Assembly (NCBI GenBank): GCA_030998015.1
Contig: JARWMV010000048.1
Location: 43,646-107,645, forward strand
DNA from: Ceratorhiza oryzae-sativae
Lineage: Eukaryota > Basidiomycota > Agaricomycetes > Cantharellales > Ceratobasidiaceae
DNA: 64,000 bases
Direction: 5' to 3'
Below are positions 47,922 to 59,646 of the stretch, one piece after another (positions within the stretch are counted from its first letter, which is position 1; each line of letters opens with the position of its first letter). The position numbers were made by a program, and so were the translations under genes. The notes beneath the pieces were generated by a model that saw nothing but the letters and a program-made list of their open reading frames with translations, made no database searches and had not been told where the DNA came from.

Positions 47922-50900
47922 ATGGATGCACTGCCTAGCGGGGACCGCTGGCCAATTCTAATGGCCTCACGGGCTCTCAAACAGCTTCGAAAGCTCGAGC
48001 GAGACCGGGGGGTATTAGACGTTGTCCATACAAAGCTCAGGTAAATTGACGATTGCATATTATTCTGTGCTGAAGCCTATTAAAACTCATTTAGCGAACT
48101 GTCTTATGGGAAGTTTACATATGAAAACCATCAAACTATCCTGGGAACAGAGTCCCACGTCCCGATCTATCGGATGCGTTTGGCCGATGACCTTCGGGCC
48201 ATATATCAGATCGATTTAGCTAGCGATAAATCTCAAACAGTGAGTGAGGTTTTGGAGCCCTTCCATCATGGTGGTTAGTGGTGCGTATTAATCCAACTTC
48301 TTCTCCCGAAGTATGACCGTCAAGGTAAGACCGCCACCCACTATGCGCTAATTTTGACCCTGACAAATGGCACAAGTCATCAAGGTATTTGTAATTCAAA
48401 CCAGAGCTCAGGTCGATTACGCCTTCTGGGTCAAAGTTTCAAAGCGGCTAGCTAATCAAGATGAGATGTACTACTTGCGGTAAATGTTCTCTGGAAAACA
48501 GCAGACCTATTATTGACATTACGTAGCTGCACATTTCGAATCTCTGGTGGAACACCAGAGTATAAGCCTGCTATGTTTCCGCATCAGGAATATGCCGGCG
48601 CTGATATACATATCCATCTGTTTGATCATGGAGACGAGAATTGTCAAGATTATGCAGAAAATGATGATGTGAGGGTATTTCTCTCTCAGTTGACAAAGCT
48701 GTCACTCATTGAGCATCAGATTCAAGATACGATAAGGTATATTTGTCTGCCTCTAACATTCGTGGTGATGAAACCGCTTTGATTATAGCTCAGAGCGATA
48801 CGCCCCGTTCTCCAAAACATTTTACAATAGTAAGCATATGGTTCCCAGTGAGAGGGCATGGTAATTCAAGTGATCCTATAGTGATCCTCGCCGATTCAGA
48901 CATATATATGCCCTTGGTACCCGAGTAATCGCTTAACTTTTTCTGATTGGCGATATTTTCTGATACGTAACCGGCATAGCTCTCTTGAACGAGACATTAT
49001 TAACCACATGGGAGCAACGATTGTAATAGGCCGGAGTGGAACTGGTGTGTTTAGTTTCTAAGTCTGCTGTTCGCCGACCGATCAAAGCTAGGGAAAACAA
49101 CCGCTCTACTCCATCGGATGTTCTGCATTGAACAGATGACCAAAGCACAGGAGGATTCAAGCACCCGCCAGCTTTTCGTTACTCGGTCACCGGTATTAGC
49201 TCGCCATGTTGAATCAACATATCGAAAGATGGTCGAAGCTACCGAAATCAGGTCAAAAAGCAAGCAAGAACTTCGGTCTATGGCGGACAAAGCTGGCAAG
49301 AATAGGGAGATAGCGCTTGTGCAATTCGATCATACGCTCGATTTGAGGGATGATCTTCCAGCTCGGTTTTCAGAGCTTAAACGTAGCCATTTCCCCCTCT
49401 TCATTTCGTTTGACACGGTGAGTGCTTCATTGACATGATATATATGAGCAATCACCTTGATGAGTTCATAATAGCTTTGTACGCTCTTGGAAGGAGATAT
49501 TCCCCCTCTCAACTACCTGAATAGAGGAAAACCAACGAAGCGAAAAGTCATTGGATACATGTGCGTCTTAAGGCTTGGTCATTCTGAAACTGAACATGAC
49601 CGCTTCCACCCCCAGCGAGTTTTGTCAGCAGTACTGGCCATATGTCAACATGGGTCCTTCTTGCGGCATTGGCCCAACTTTAGCATATTCTGAGATTATC
49701 GGAGTTATCAAAGGATCGCTAGCCATACAAAAAAACCCGTTTGGGTTCTTGTCACGGATTCAGTATACGAAATGCCTCTACCGTCGCATATCATCTCAAC
49801 TTACTATTGAAACTCGCAACACTGTATATTCAATCTTTGAACGGTACCACAAGCTTAAAATTTCCCGTTTCGAAATCGATCATGCAGATAGGTTGGTCTC
49901 AATCCATCCTGCGAACTCGGTGTTGACATGAATCGGATTTAGAACTCTATATATCCTGAAACACCTTGAAAAGGTGGCTCCTGAACATCTAGTAAACTAC
50001 CTGTTAGTATTTTATAGAGTGTACCTATCCAGCAATTGATTTTCTCCAATAGATACGTTGATGAGGTCCAAGATAACTTGATGTTGGATATATGCCGTAA
50101 GTCTATCCTGTGAGTTGGTTGTGGCTCTACAATATTAGCCCCGCAGTTCTCCGTAAGCTGTGCCCTGATATAAATGGCACGTATTGGGGAGGCGACACCG
50201 CGCAAACCATTGTGGCGGGGAGCTCCTTTAGGATCAAGGATCTGAAATCATTTGTCTATGTTGATATTGTACGTCTTACTACTGAGATTATGAAGCCGAC
50301 ACTCAAAGGTCATCAGCAGCAAAGCGCCCAATCGGAAGGTCCTAGTTCGGCCACACCATATTTTTCTACTTTTAGCATGACTCAAAACTTTCGAAGCCAA
50401 TCCGGAATCGTTAGATGCGCCGCTTCAGTCATTGAATGCATCTACCGGCTCTTCCCGAATTCAATTGACTGGCTGCCGACAGAAACAGCAAAACGAGTTG
50501 GCCCCCCGCCTGTCTTCTTTACGGACTCAAATCAGGACGAATCATTTTTCAAATCTTTTGTGCTTGGTACCAAGTCAGTCGCTTACTAGCGGTTCACAAC
50601 AAAGCTAACGTAACGACAGCCCCAGTTCCCAGATCGGGTTTGGTGCACAGCAGGCAATACTTGTGCGCTCAGCCGATGTAGCAGATGAATTAGATTCTAA
50701 GCTTCAAGGCCTATGCTCGGTTATCACTATTGCCGATTGTAAAGGTAATAAAACTCCTGCGGATAAAAGTTGTTATATTTAAATATGTTTTATAGGACTC
50801 GAATTCGATGATGTCCTGATGTATAATTTCTTCAACACCTCTGCCATCACTGCGGACGACTGGCAATTTGTAACTGGCCTTCCCGAGCACAAGAAGAACT

Positions 50901-53900
50901 GTGAAATCGAATTGATTGTCCCACCCACACTTTGCATGGAACTGAAGTCATTATATGTCGGCATCACCCGAGCTCGCAAGCGGTGTTGGATATGGGACTC
51001 AGGCGAGGTGTGCGATGCTATGAAGGTGACTGGACCGCCAACGTATTGCGAGATAGAATACTAAATTTTCAAATACAGGCGTTTTTATTGAACAGGGGTC
51101 TGATCGTGACTGCTTCGGCAACAAAAATGATTGGCCGAATTGCCAGTAAGATAAAATATCAGGCAAGCTGCAAGACGGTACTGAAATTTCTATAGCTTCC
51201 TCTACCCCAGCCCAGTGGGCGGATAAGGGGCGCGAATTTTTTTCTCACGGACACTACAGGACGTCCTTTGCGTGTTTCCGCAATGCGGGTAGGGATATGG
51301 ATGCCAGAATAGCCCTAGCGTATCATCAGATGTGCCAGGCAAAGCTCAGCTCACTCCGCCGTGATACAGATACTAGTCGACAGTTACTAATATCGGCCGC
51401 GGAAAAACTAGAAGGATGTGCAAAGGAATCCACTGGGAATAGCAAATACCTCTGGTTTCATGCTGGGACTTGCCTAGAATCAGCCCAGCGGCCTATTCTC
51501 GCAGCTGAGGCGCTTGTTAAGGGACAATTTTTCGAAAGAGCCATTTCACTCCTGTTCGACCACGATATTTACGACGGAGGCTCCAAACTCCTCGTACGTT
51601 ACTGGGACCAACTCAATTCCTCAATTCGAGAGAACATGCTGGAGAAATGCCGTCGTCGATTCTTTGAAACTAATCAGTACAGGTAATCGACGTCGTGCGT
51701 TTCAAGGGCTAACAGGATGATGGCTGACTATTTTTAGGTTGTTAGGAACAGTTTTCGACTATAACATGGAAGCGCAAATCTCTTACGCGCGTCAGAATGG
51801 GTATATTCCCCAAATGAAGTTACTCCTAGCGACAGAGGAGCGATTTGAAGAATTAGCGGAGATCTACGAGCAAGAGAATGATGCCTTGAATGCCGTTAAG
51901 TACTATGTGAAGTCATTGATCTCCACCGGTAGTACTATTTGCATCGAGAGGGCAGCAAAGGCTACTATTGGATATGCCAAAACCATCATAATCTGGCATG
52001 GGCGCTACCGGGAGATTCCACGGAGAACGCTTGCTGATTGCGTGAAGCTCATATCTCCCCATGAGGACCTGATGGGATTAGAAAACAAAAAATGGGTAAG
52101 TTGGCATAGCCATCTATATGCAAGAACAACTAAATTACAGCCACTCGTAAAGATGAGACTTCTAGACTGCATCCTCACTAAATCTGGTCTAACGCTGGAC
52201 GATACTCGCATTTGGAGTTTCGCGGTGCCGTCAGAAAAATGCCCTGCCGTTCTCTCTCTGCACCTCGCGCTGAAGAGTACAGAATGGTTGGGCGAAAACT
52301 CTTTGAGTAGATCGGCTCAATATCTTCGGGCCTGGTCTGCATATATTTCTTACGTTCTGCAAATCGCGAGAGAAGCACAACCAGCTACAGTCGACTCTAC
52401 GAGGAGTTTGCTTGGACTGGAGAAATCCACGGATATAACCCGCTTGGGGGCCGATATCCGTGTTCTGAGCGATTCTTTTCTCATTCAACCTGCACAGAGA
52501 ACGAGCGCCAGTGCTGTTACTGGCGAGGACGACGCTTGCTATTTATCGTATCAAAGCACGAACGACCTCATTCGCACAAACGTGGTCTCACAACTTCTCA
52601 AGGATGCGCATGACGCTATACACCAAATGCTTTCATCTCGCTGGACGATGGTTCCTATTACCAACGCTAACCTATACTCTACACTCTCCAATGCAGATTT
52701 AGAGGATAGGCTCTACATGATAACATACGCAATGCAGTGTTTCCAGGCTGTGCGCGTTTCAGTTCCAAAAGACAGCAAGCTTAACGTGGCACAGCTTTTG
52801 ATTGGGCGATTGCACGAAACCATCTTCCCTCTGAATGGCGTGGAAGAGAGCTATTCTCCGACCAAGACGTTAAATAATCAAAACGAACCCCTTGAAGCGA
52901 TTCTAAAGTATGTAAAATACGACTTGCAGGCGATTGACCCCAGGAAATATCGTCCTGGCGAGTTCTTCGCTTTCCTTATTCGCGATCTAGCGCTATTATC
53001 CGTACTGGAACGCTCTGTGCTTGACAAGTTCGCAGACCAGGTCCACCCTTATAAGGCCTATACGAGCTACACTCGACGATACGGTTGCTCTATGCCTGCA
53101 ACATCTGTTGGCGCCGACATAGCACGCTTCTTTCAGGGAAGGTTTTTAAACAGCATAGCAAGAGGAATATATGCGTTTCAGTACGTCGACTTGGCATGAT
53201 AGGATAGCACGATCTCATTACTTCCCGCAGGCACATTATCGAGCTCGAACATCAAATGGACGCTTCTGTTATGGTTCACTTGAGCGAGTTGATAACCCGC
53301 GAAATCATTTTTGATTCATGCGCAGCGGGCTCCGTTTTCCGAGATGGATTCTCGGGCTTGCTCCTGCCATTGTCATGGGCAAAATCTCTAGGGAAATCTC
53401 AAGCCCCATCTAGAACCGGGCGGTATCTGTGGCCACTGGATAGCTTTATACAGGCACTTCAACATCTCTCGTCCGAGATGAAGTTTGGGGAGAGGGGTGA
53501 GTGCGTTACCATTGGTATTTTCAACAACTCAAAATTACAGGCCACTGGGTCGTTGGAAATACTTGGTTGTGTAACCAAACCAACGTTTTACATGAACTCA
53601 ACCTTCGAGTGTGAGTTTACCAAATCCTCATCTGCATATTATATCAACTCAAAACTCCCCAGTTGTCGATGTGTGGGACTACGTAAGTAATGGCATAGAT
53701 TAACGAGGCCCATTGATTGACTCTTCTCTAGTGGCTATAAACGTGGAATCACAACACGAGCTAGCCTTGTCAGCCCTTCGAGCACCAGAAGGGGTATCAG
53801 GGAATATGAAGCAGCCAGGCTACAAATATCGGCATAGTGATGAGAAGACGCCATACGATCGGTGCGACAATTGAATTATGAAACCACCCACTGAACGGCT

Positions 53901-54101
53901 AAACAAAGCTTTGATAGATTTGCAAGAGTCACCAATCGCATAACCTGTTTCAACGTCCTGCAGGCCACTTTGCCGCACGATCAGATCGTTTTGTTATCAA
54001 GTAGACGGGAAAGCGTTGGCGTTGAAAAATTATCATATGGGGCTAGAGTTGTTCCCTACCATGATCCTTCAACAATACTTAGTCACTTGGAGAGGGTTTG
54101 A
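47922..54101 (+). CDS. Large SF1 (UvrD/Rep-type) helicase, TRANK1-like
   Basis: Superfamily I helicase of the TPR/ankyrin-associated (TRANK1-like) group found in many basidiomycetes. The N-terminus MDALPSGDRWPILMASRALK is followed by HVPIYRMRLADDLRAIYQID and VFVIQTRAQVDYAFWVKV, which resembles a RelE/ParE-like fold. The helicase core has IGRSGTGKTTALLHRM (Walker A, split by an intron at about 49050), YVDEVQDN (Walker B), WGGDTAQTI (motif III), MTQNFRS (motif IV), CKGLEFDDVLMYNFF (motif V) and LYVGITRARKRCWIWD (motif VI). The C-terminal half is helical and repeat-like (51220-53690), ending near 54101 after DRFARVTNRITCFNVLQATL and SHLERV. I find splice-consistent reading across all core motifs, so it may be functional. 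Role unknown: RNA or DNA surveillance is the usual guess. Confidence 0.8.
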
Positions 54102-56782
54102 TGGCTTTGGAATGCAAGTCTATATTTGTGAGGAAGGCTGTATACTCACTATGAAAGATCAATTAAAATTTTTGAATTTGCTGAGAACATCACATGACAA
54201 TGCATACGAGGACAAAGAGTTGCACTCCTGTGCGAAATATCCTTTCATTTTGTGTGATTGTGAATAAAAAAAGTATGGTGGTGTGGTGATTTGATGTCAT
54301 TGCATGCATAAGCTGGCAAGGAGCCCAAGGTGAAAGATGGCCTAGACAGCTTATATCAAAAAAAAGCCTAATCATCACACTGAACATAAAGCCTAAATAA
54401 CCCCGCTCTGGGGCAAATGTCAATATTTTTTGCAAGTGCTGCTTTGATGTTGGACCTTGCTGATAGAAACTCAAGGTAGTGGGCTGATGAACAATCACAT
54501 GCATGTATTGAAGTTCTATTGATATTTTCCCCTTTCTTTTGTTCTGTCCCCAATATTTTGTTCTGCCCAGATATTTTATGTTTTATTTCCTTTTGTACTA
54601 TTGAATTTACAATCATATCTTTTCATATATGCAGTGTGTTTTTATTTGTATACTCAAGTCTGATATCATGTGCTCCCCCCCAGAAAATTTTCTTCCTTAG
54701 TTCTCCACTTTTGTAGTTGAGCTAAGGTATAGTTTTTCTGTAAGGGCTCTGCCCTCAGTAAAAGTGTACTTGATGGACTTAATTGCTTTACTCAGGGATA
54801 GAACATGTATACATAGTGTAATATTTGGAGAATATACATGTACATACTTGAATGATCTAGAATGTGTACAAGTCAGTAATTGAGTCAAGTGTGAATGTGT
54901 CATGTATGTGCAGTATATGCGCAGCAGCATAACATATGACTCACACATATTCGTAGGGTATAAATAAGGGCTCTGCAAGCCCCTTGTACATCATCAAATT
55001 CACTCATGAACACACATTCTTTTGTAAATCTTTCCATATAAGGTGATGGACATGCAGTTTCATCCAAGCAAACATCATGTGACTTTTCCCACAACTTTTT
55101 GAGATATGTGATCTATTTGGCTGACAGAGAGGCCACTTGTGGAACAATTAAGACCTGAGATGTGTAGATGAAATAAATTCATGAGGGGTGATGTCTCCAG
55201 ATTTTGATCTCTGTTGCTCAGAGTAAAGTCTTACACATGTCAAGTACCAAGGTGAAAATCACACAACTCAGTATTTGTCATGCATGCAAAGGTAATATTT
55301 GACAAGAGGGTGCAGGGTCCCTCACCTTCACTTTACTTTTGCCATGACTATGCCATTTGCCAGCAGGCACAGAAAGCACCTGGAAGAAGCAAGGTCTCAC
55401 ATCAAGCACACTGTGAGTTGGAGGTGCAATGTGCCTCTGCATTCAGTACTAACAAATAGTCACAGAAGCACTGAAAACTTGGCAATGTAAACAAGACTGA
55501 TGGGCAGACGCCAAATTGGATGCAAGAAAAGGCAGGGAATGAGTCTAGCACAATTGCAGAGAGCATTTCCTCCTTGTCTAGTTTTAGTTGTGCTGTTAAT
55601 TCCATGTCTAATACTTTGCCTTGTAAACCCTGTCAGGCAGTATGTTTTTTTATTATTATTATCATTCATTTGCCCTGGCTGCTTGGTGAACAAGCTTACA
55701 TGTGTGCATAAGATTGTAGTTGAGCAGCTTAATTCCACTATCTGAGTTGCTGGGGTTTGTAGCCTTGCATCAAGCCACAGAACACATACATCCTCCATGT
55801 GACACTGACTCCTTGCAATGAAGGAATCAAGGGGTGATGCAAGTGTTTGCTATCAGCACAGCAAGCCTAGTGTGTGGTTTCACATAGGAAAAATGCCACC
55901 TTCACATGACAATGCAGTTGTTGTGCTTCAAAAATTAACAAAACTGTGGTTTCCTCCCTGGGATAAAGGTCCTGGGCACAAATGCTGTCAGCTTGGTTCA
56001 TCCTTGTGCATGCAGTGCAAAGCAATGGCATCATGCCTCCACTTTTATTTGTGGGGAAACATGACATTCATCTATGCTTCACACAAAGCTGTGATTGCTG
56101 TTGGTTGGGGTATGTGGTACACATGTCAGCTTAGGGCATGGGTTCAACACTTTGTTATGATGGGGAAATTCCCAAAGAGCAAATATGGCCATTCAAGGCA
56201 CTCCATAATTGACGATGAAGATATATCCAATGAAATATGTCTTTTCCTTCAGTGAAAGGGAAAATATATAGTTGCTGAAGATATTGTGCACCATCTTGCA
56301 GATCACCAAGTCCAACAGTGATTTGGCATTAATAAACAAATCACAATCAAAACAGCACAGTGCTGGCTTCACAAGATGGAATTTCACTGGAAGAAGGAGC
56401 CAACCAGCCAATATTTCGACAGCCATGAGCAACCCAACATTGTCAAATATCACCAGACTATATACATACACAAAATGAAGGCTCTAGAGCCATTCCTTAG
56501 GTTATGGGATCAAATAGGTGCAGAGCTCACAAGAGTATTTGTGGGCAAATGAATTGTGTGCATATGGTATAATGATTCATCAATGTTTTATGTGCATGAC
56601 CACCAGACTCATGGCTGGTATCAATTGAAGAGGAAATGCTTACTGATAATGAAAAAGGGACCAGGGGTGTCAGTTACAATTGACAATTTTGTTTCTCCTG
56701 ACCACAGGTTTTTGAAGAGTTGCAATGGGTATGTACAGCTGATTCAGCATACTATATGTGCCTATGTTAAGTGCATATCTGA
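54102..56782. other. CpG-depleted, AT-rich degenerate transposon block
   Basis: Base composition changes sharply here. From 54301 to 55800 I count only about four CpG dinucleotides in 1.5 kb, while TG and CA are abundant; the flanking genes have many CpGs per 100 bp. This is what long-term cytosine methylation and deamination of transposons leaves. A run GTGCTCCCCCCCAG at about 54670-54683 resembles the end of the 41.3-41.6 kb MITE. A transposase remnant is listed separately; no intact gene is present. Confidence 0.7.
55818..56782 (+). pseudogene. DDE transposase remnant
   Basis: Three broken frames together resemble the fungal DDE-superfamily transposases. First, QLRAWVQHFVMMGKFPKSKY then GHSRHSIIDDEDISNEICLF (56130-56250), an HTH-like N-terminal segment. 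Next, in another frame, INKQITIKTAQCWLHKMEFH (56330-56390) and QPNIVKYHQTIYIHKMKAL (about 56420-56490). Then IVCIWYNDSSMFYVHDHQTH and LLIMKKGPGVSVTIDNF (56555-56700), equivalent to the HDE-x-T-F segment but with Asn in place of the expected first acidic position. Several frameshifts and stops; inactive. The LTR of the retrotransposon starts at its 3' edge. Confidence 0.6.
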
Positions 56783-57677
56783 TGTTATGACCCGTCAAAC
56801 AGACATAACAAAACAACCAAATATTTCTACAGATTTATGGCATTTTTCCTAAGCGGAACAAGCCATAAACAAGGTCACGTGACCTCGGCGCTTAGCCAGC
56901 ACTTACAGTGGTTACCCTGAACTCGCTCCAGCATTTCTCTCCATTGTTACTTGGAGTGAGGAGCGAGTTGTCACGTGATCTCGGCGCTTACAGCAGGATC
57001 ATGTGACCTCAGCGCCTACGGTGGTTACCCTGAACTCGCTCCAGCATTTCTCTCCCTTGTTACTTGGAGCAAGGAGCGAGTTATCACATGATCTTGGCGC
57101 TTACAGCATGATCACGTGACCTCAGCACCTATGGTGGTTACCCTGAACTTGCTCCAGCATTTCTCTCCCTTGTTACTTGGAGCGAGGAGCGAGTTGTCAC
57201 GTGATCTTGGCGCTTACAGAAGGGTCATGTGACCTCAGCACTTATGGTTGTTACCCTGAACTCGCTCCAGCATTTCTCTCCCATGTTACTTGGAGCGAGG
57301 AGCAAGTTGTCACGTGATCTCGGCACTTACAGCAGGATCACGTGACCTCAGCGCCTACCCCTCGGACCTCGTGTGGCTCTATAAGATTCGGAGCCGCACA
57401 AACTTAAGACAAACAATTACCTAACCCATAGTACTATACATAACCTACACCTACTGCGGAGTGTGCTTAGATAATACGTCCGCAGCCACCGCAGCCACAG
57501 GTATATATAAGGAGGATAAAGCAAGACTGGACGCCTCAGCTTGCTTTATCTTGTCAACCACCATAGACCATAGCAAACACTGTAACTAGAACACTCAATA
57601 CATACTGCATAGCACCAAACCGTCAACGTAGCCACTACTTAAGTGCTCCACCAGGGAGCCTCCAGAGGGTCACAACA
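56783..57677 (+). repeat. 5' LTR of Tf1-like element 1
   Basis: 895 bp, starting TGTTATGACCC and ending GGGTCACAACA, an imperfect terminal inverted repeat of 11 bp in TG...CA form. It contains four tandem U3 repeat units, CTATAAG at 57379-57385, a second TATA-like TATATAA at 57503-57509 and an 11-bp inverted repeat GATAAAGCAAG/CTTGCTTTATC (57515-57525 and 57540-57550). Its match to the LTR at 62666-63343 is high outside the tandem-repeat region. Confidence 0.85.
56909..57370 (+). repeat. Tandem repeats in U3 of LTR 1
   Basis: Four units of about 113 bp, each beginning GGTTACCCTGAACTCGCTCC (starts near 56909, 57022, 57136 and 57248, with small variation). Each contains the hairpin arms AACTCGCTCC / GGAGCGAGTT (or a close variant) and one or two CACGTG or CATGTG sites followed by CTCGGCGCTTA. 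LTR 2 has only two units of about 101 bp, which explains most of the length difference between the LTRs. Confidence 0.8.
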
Positions 57678-57679
57678 TT

Positions 57680-57691
57680 ATAAAGCAAGCT
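57680..57691 (+). other. Self-priming primer-binding site
   Basis: ATAAAGCAAGCT, two bases after the LTR end, is exactly complementary to AGCTTGCTTTAT at 57538-57549 in the LTR, 35 bp downstream of a TATA-like box at 57503. In Tf1-group elements the 5' end of the element's own mRNA folds back to prime reverse transcription. The same pair is present in element 2 (63346-63357 and 63204-63215). Confidence 0.65.
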
Positions 57692-57798
57692 CTTAACTTA
57701 ACTAGTGGCGAACACAAGTATACTACACAGATACTAAGGGCTGAGTACACGAGAAAACCAGCTAACTCCTGTGATACATAAGAGAACACAAAGAAACT

Positions 57799-59629
57799 AT
57801 GTCACAGAGACCACAAACTCGATCTCAAAGCAGAGTGGCAAATAGTAGGCCACAATCACCCAAACCCATTGCTTCCCCAGAGGCGGAAGGTAACCCAGAT
57901 GAGACCCTCCAAGGAATGCCAGGGGGGTTGCCACAAAACCCACGACCAGTGGCTCAACCCAACCCCACTCGGGCCCCCATCCTGGGAGGGGAAATAGGGG
58001 GAATACCACTCCGCAGCCCTCAACCACCAATTCATCTGATAAATCCAGACCCAGAAGATATCTCAAATCCAGAAAGGGATGAGGTAGAAGATATGACCCG
58101 AACCATATACGAACAAGGCACAGCCTTGGCGGAAGAGGCAAGGACACAACCCCAGCCAGGTCCCGGAACCATAGCCACTGCCAACCCTATTCACACCATT
58201 GCCACGGCCATCAGGGTGGGGCTCAAGGAACTTAGAGACAATAATCATAGGGAACTAGAAAAGGCAATCACAGGTATAAATCAGTGTCAAATATCACTAA
58301 CCCGACAAGAAGGAAACGTGGACTGGATGGTAAGGTCAATGGAAACATCCAACAAAAATGTCCTCTATGTGGCAAAGAACCAGGACGACCTAAAAGCAGA
58401 AATGGGGAACCTGATAAAAGAATTAAAGGACATCTCCATGGAAATAAACCGGGTACTGGGAATGCAAGAGCGAAAGCTCGAAAGCTTAGAGAAGAAAACC
58501 GAAAACACAGGGGAGATCCTAATCGCACTAGAACAACAGGTAACCGATCTAGGAAATGAGCTCCAGAAAACAACTGAAGCAGGAAGGCCAAGGGAAGGGA
58601 CAGAAGAAACCAGGGGAAGAACTAGGGTGGTCATAGGAAGCCCCTCACGATCCCCCTCAGCCTCCCCAGTACGAACACCCTTTCTGGGAAGAACCTTCCA
58701 GGCTGAGTCCACAATAAGACCCCGAACAGAACCTCCATCCCAAGCAAACCAACCTACCCTTGCTGCAAACCACACTCCTAAGGAGGAGACTAGGGAGACC
58801 CAGCAAATTTAATGGGAAAAAGGGGAAGGAAGCAGAGAACTTCATAATCAGCATGGAACTTTTCTTTGCTGACTATGACGAATCAGCCTTTGATGACCGA
58901 AAAAAGATATCTGCTGTGCTAATGAACATGGAGGATGGGGAAGCAGCAAACTGGGCACAACCTTACCGCCGGAAACTACTAGCAGGCGAACACACAGGTA
59001 TTCTTGCATCCTGGAAGGATTTCAGGAAGGGATTCCTGGATGCTTTTAATGACCCAGTCATAAAGGAAAAGACCATCCGGAAACTAAGGAAATTAACACA
59101 GACCAAGAGTGCATTGGATTATGCTACCCAATTCCGGATCCTGATCCAAGAGGTAGACTGGAACCAGGAAGCCCTCAAGGACCAATTCAGGGAAGGGTTA
59201 AAACCCGAAGTACGACAAGAGATCTTAAGGATTGAAGTACTGGCAAATGAGGCTGAAGGTCCATCATATACCTTAGATCAATTAATTGACTTTGCCTGCA
59301 AAATGGATGACATGCAGTTTGCAAACCAGAAAATGAATACAAGGACCAGCAACTCATCAAATTCAACCTGGGCACCAGCGAAATACAAACAAGGGGGAAC
59401 AAGCCTTTAGGGACCAGGCAAACAGGGGAATACCCAAACCAACAACATGGTAAGGATACCAAACAGTGAAAAGGACAGGCGAAGGAAAGAAGGACTCTGT
59501 ATCAAATGCGGTAAATCAGGGCATGTCCTGAAGGAGTGCCGAGGCCAGTGGACCTACGACAAAGCTAAGATACAAGGGAAGGCCAGCAGACAAGTTGAGG
59601 AAGAAAGCAGCTCTGAGTCGGAAAACTAA
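57799..59629 (+). pseudogene. gag of element 1 (frameshifted)
   Basis: Starts MSQRPQTRSQSRVANSRPQS (57799). A Pro-rich N-terminal part and a coiled-coil-like stretch (about 58330-58560) run to a stop at 58810-58812. The capsid part continues in another frame from about 58780 (RPSKFNGKKGKEAENFIISM and ASWKDFRKGFLDAF), ending at 59408-59410. The zinc knuckle CIKCGKSGHVLKEC (CX2CX4HX4C) lies at about 59500-59540 in a third segment ending at 59629. At least two breaks relative to a continuous Gag; not functional as it stands. Confidence 0.75.
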
Positions 59630-59646
59630 TTGGTCCTACCACTTCC

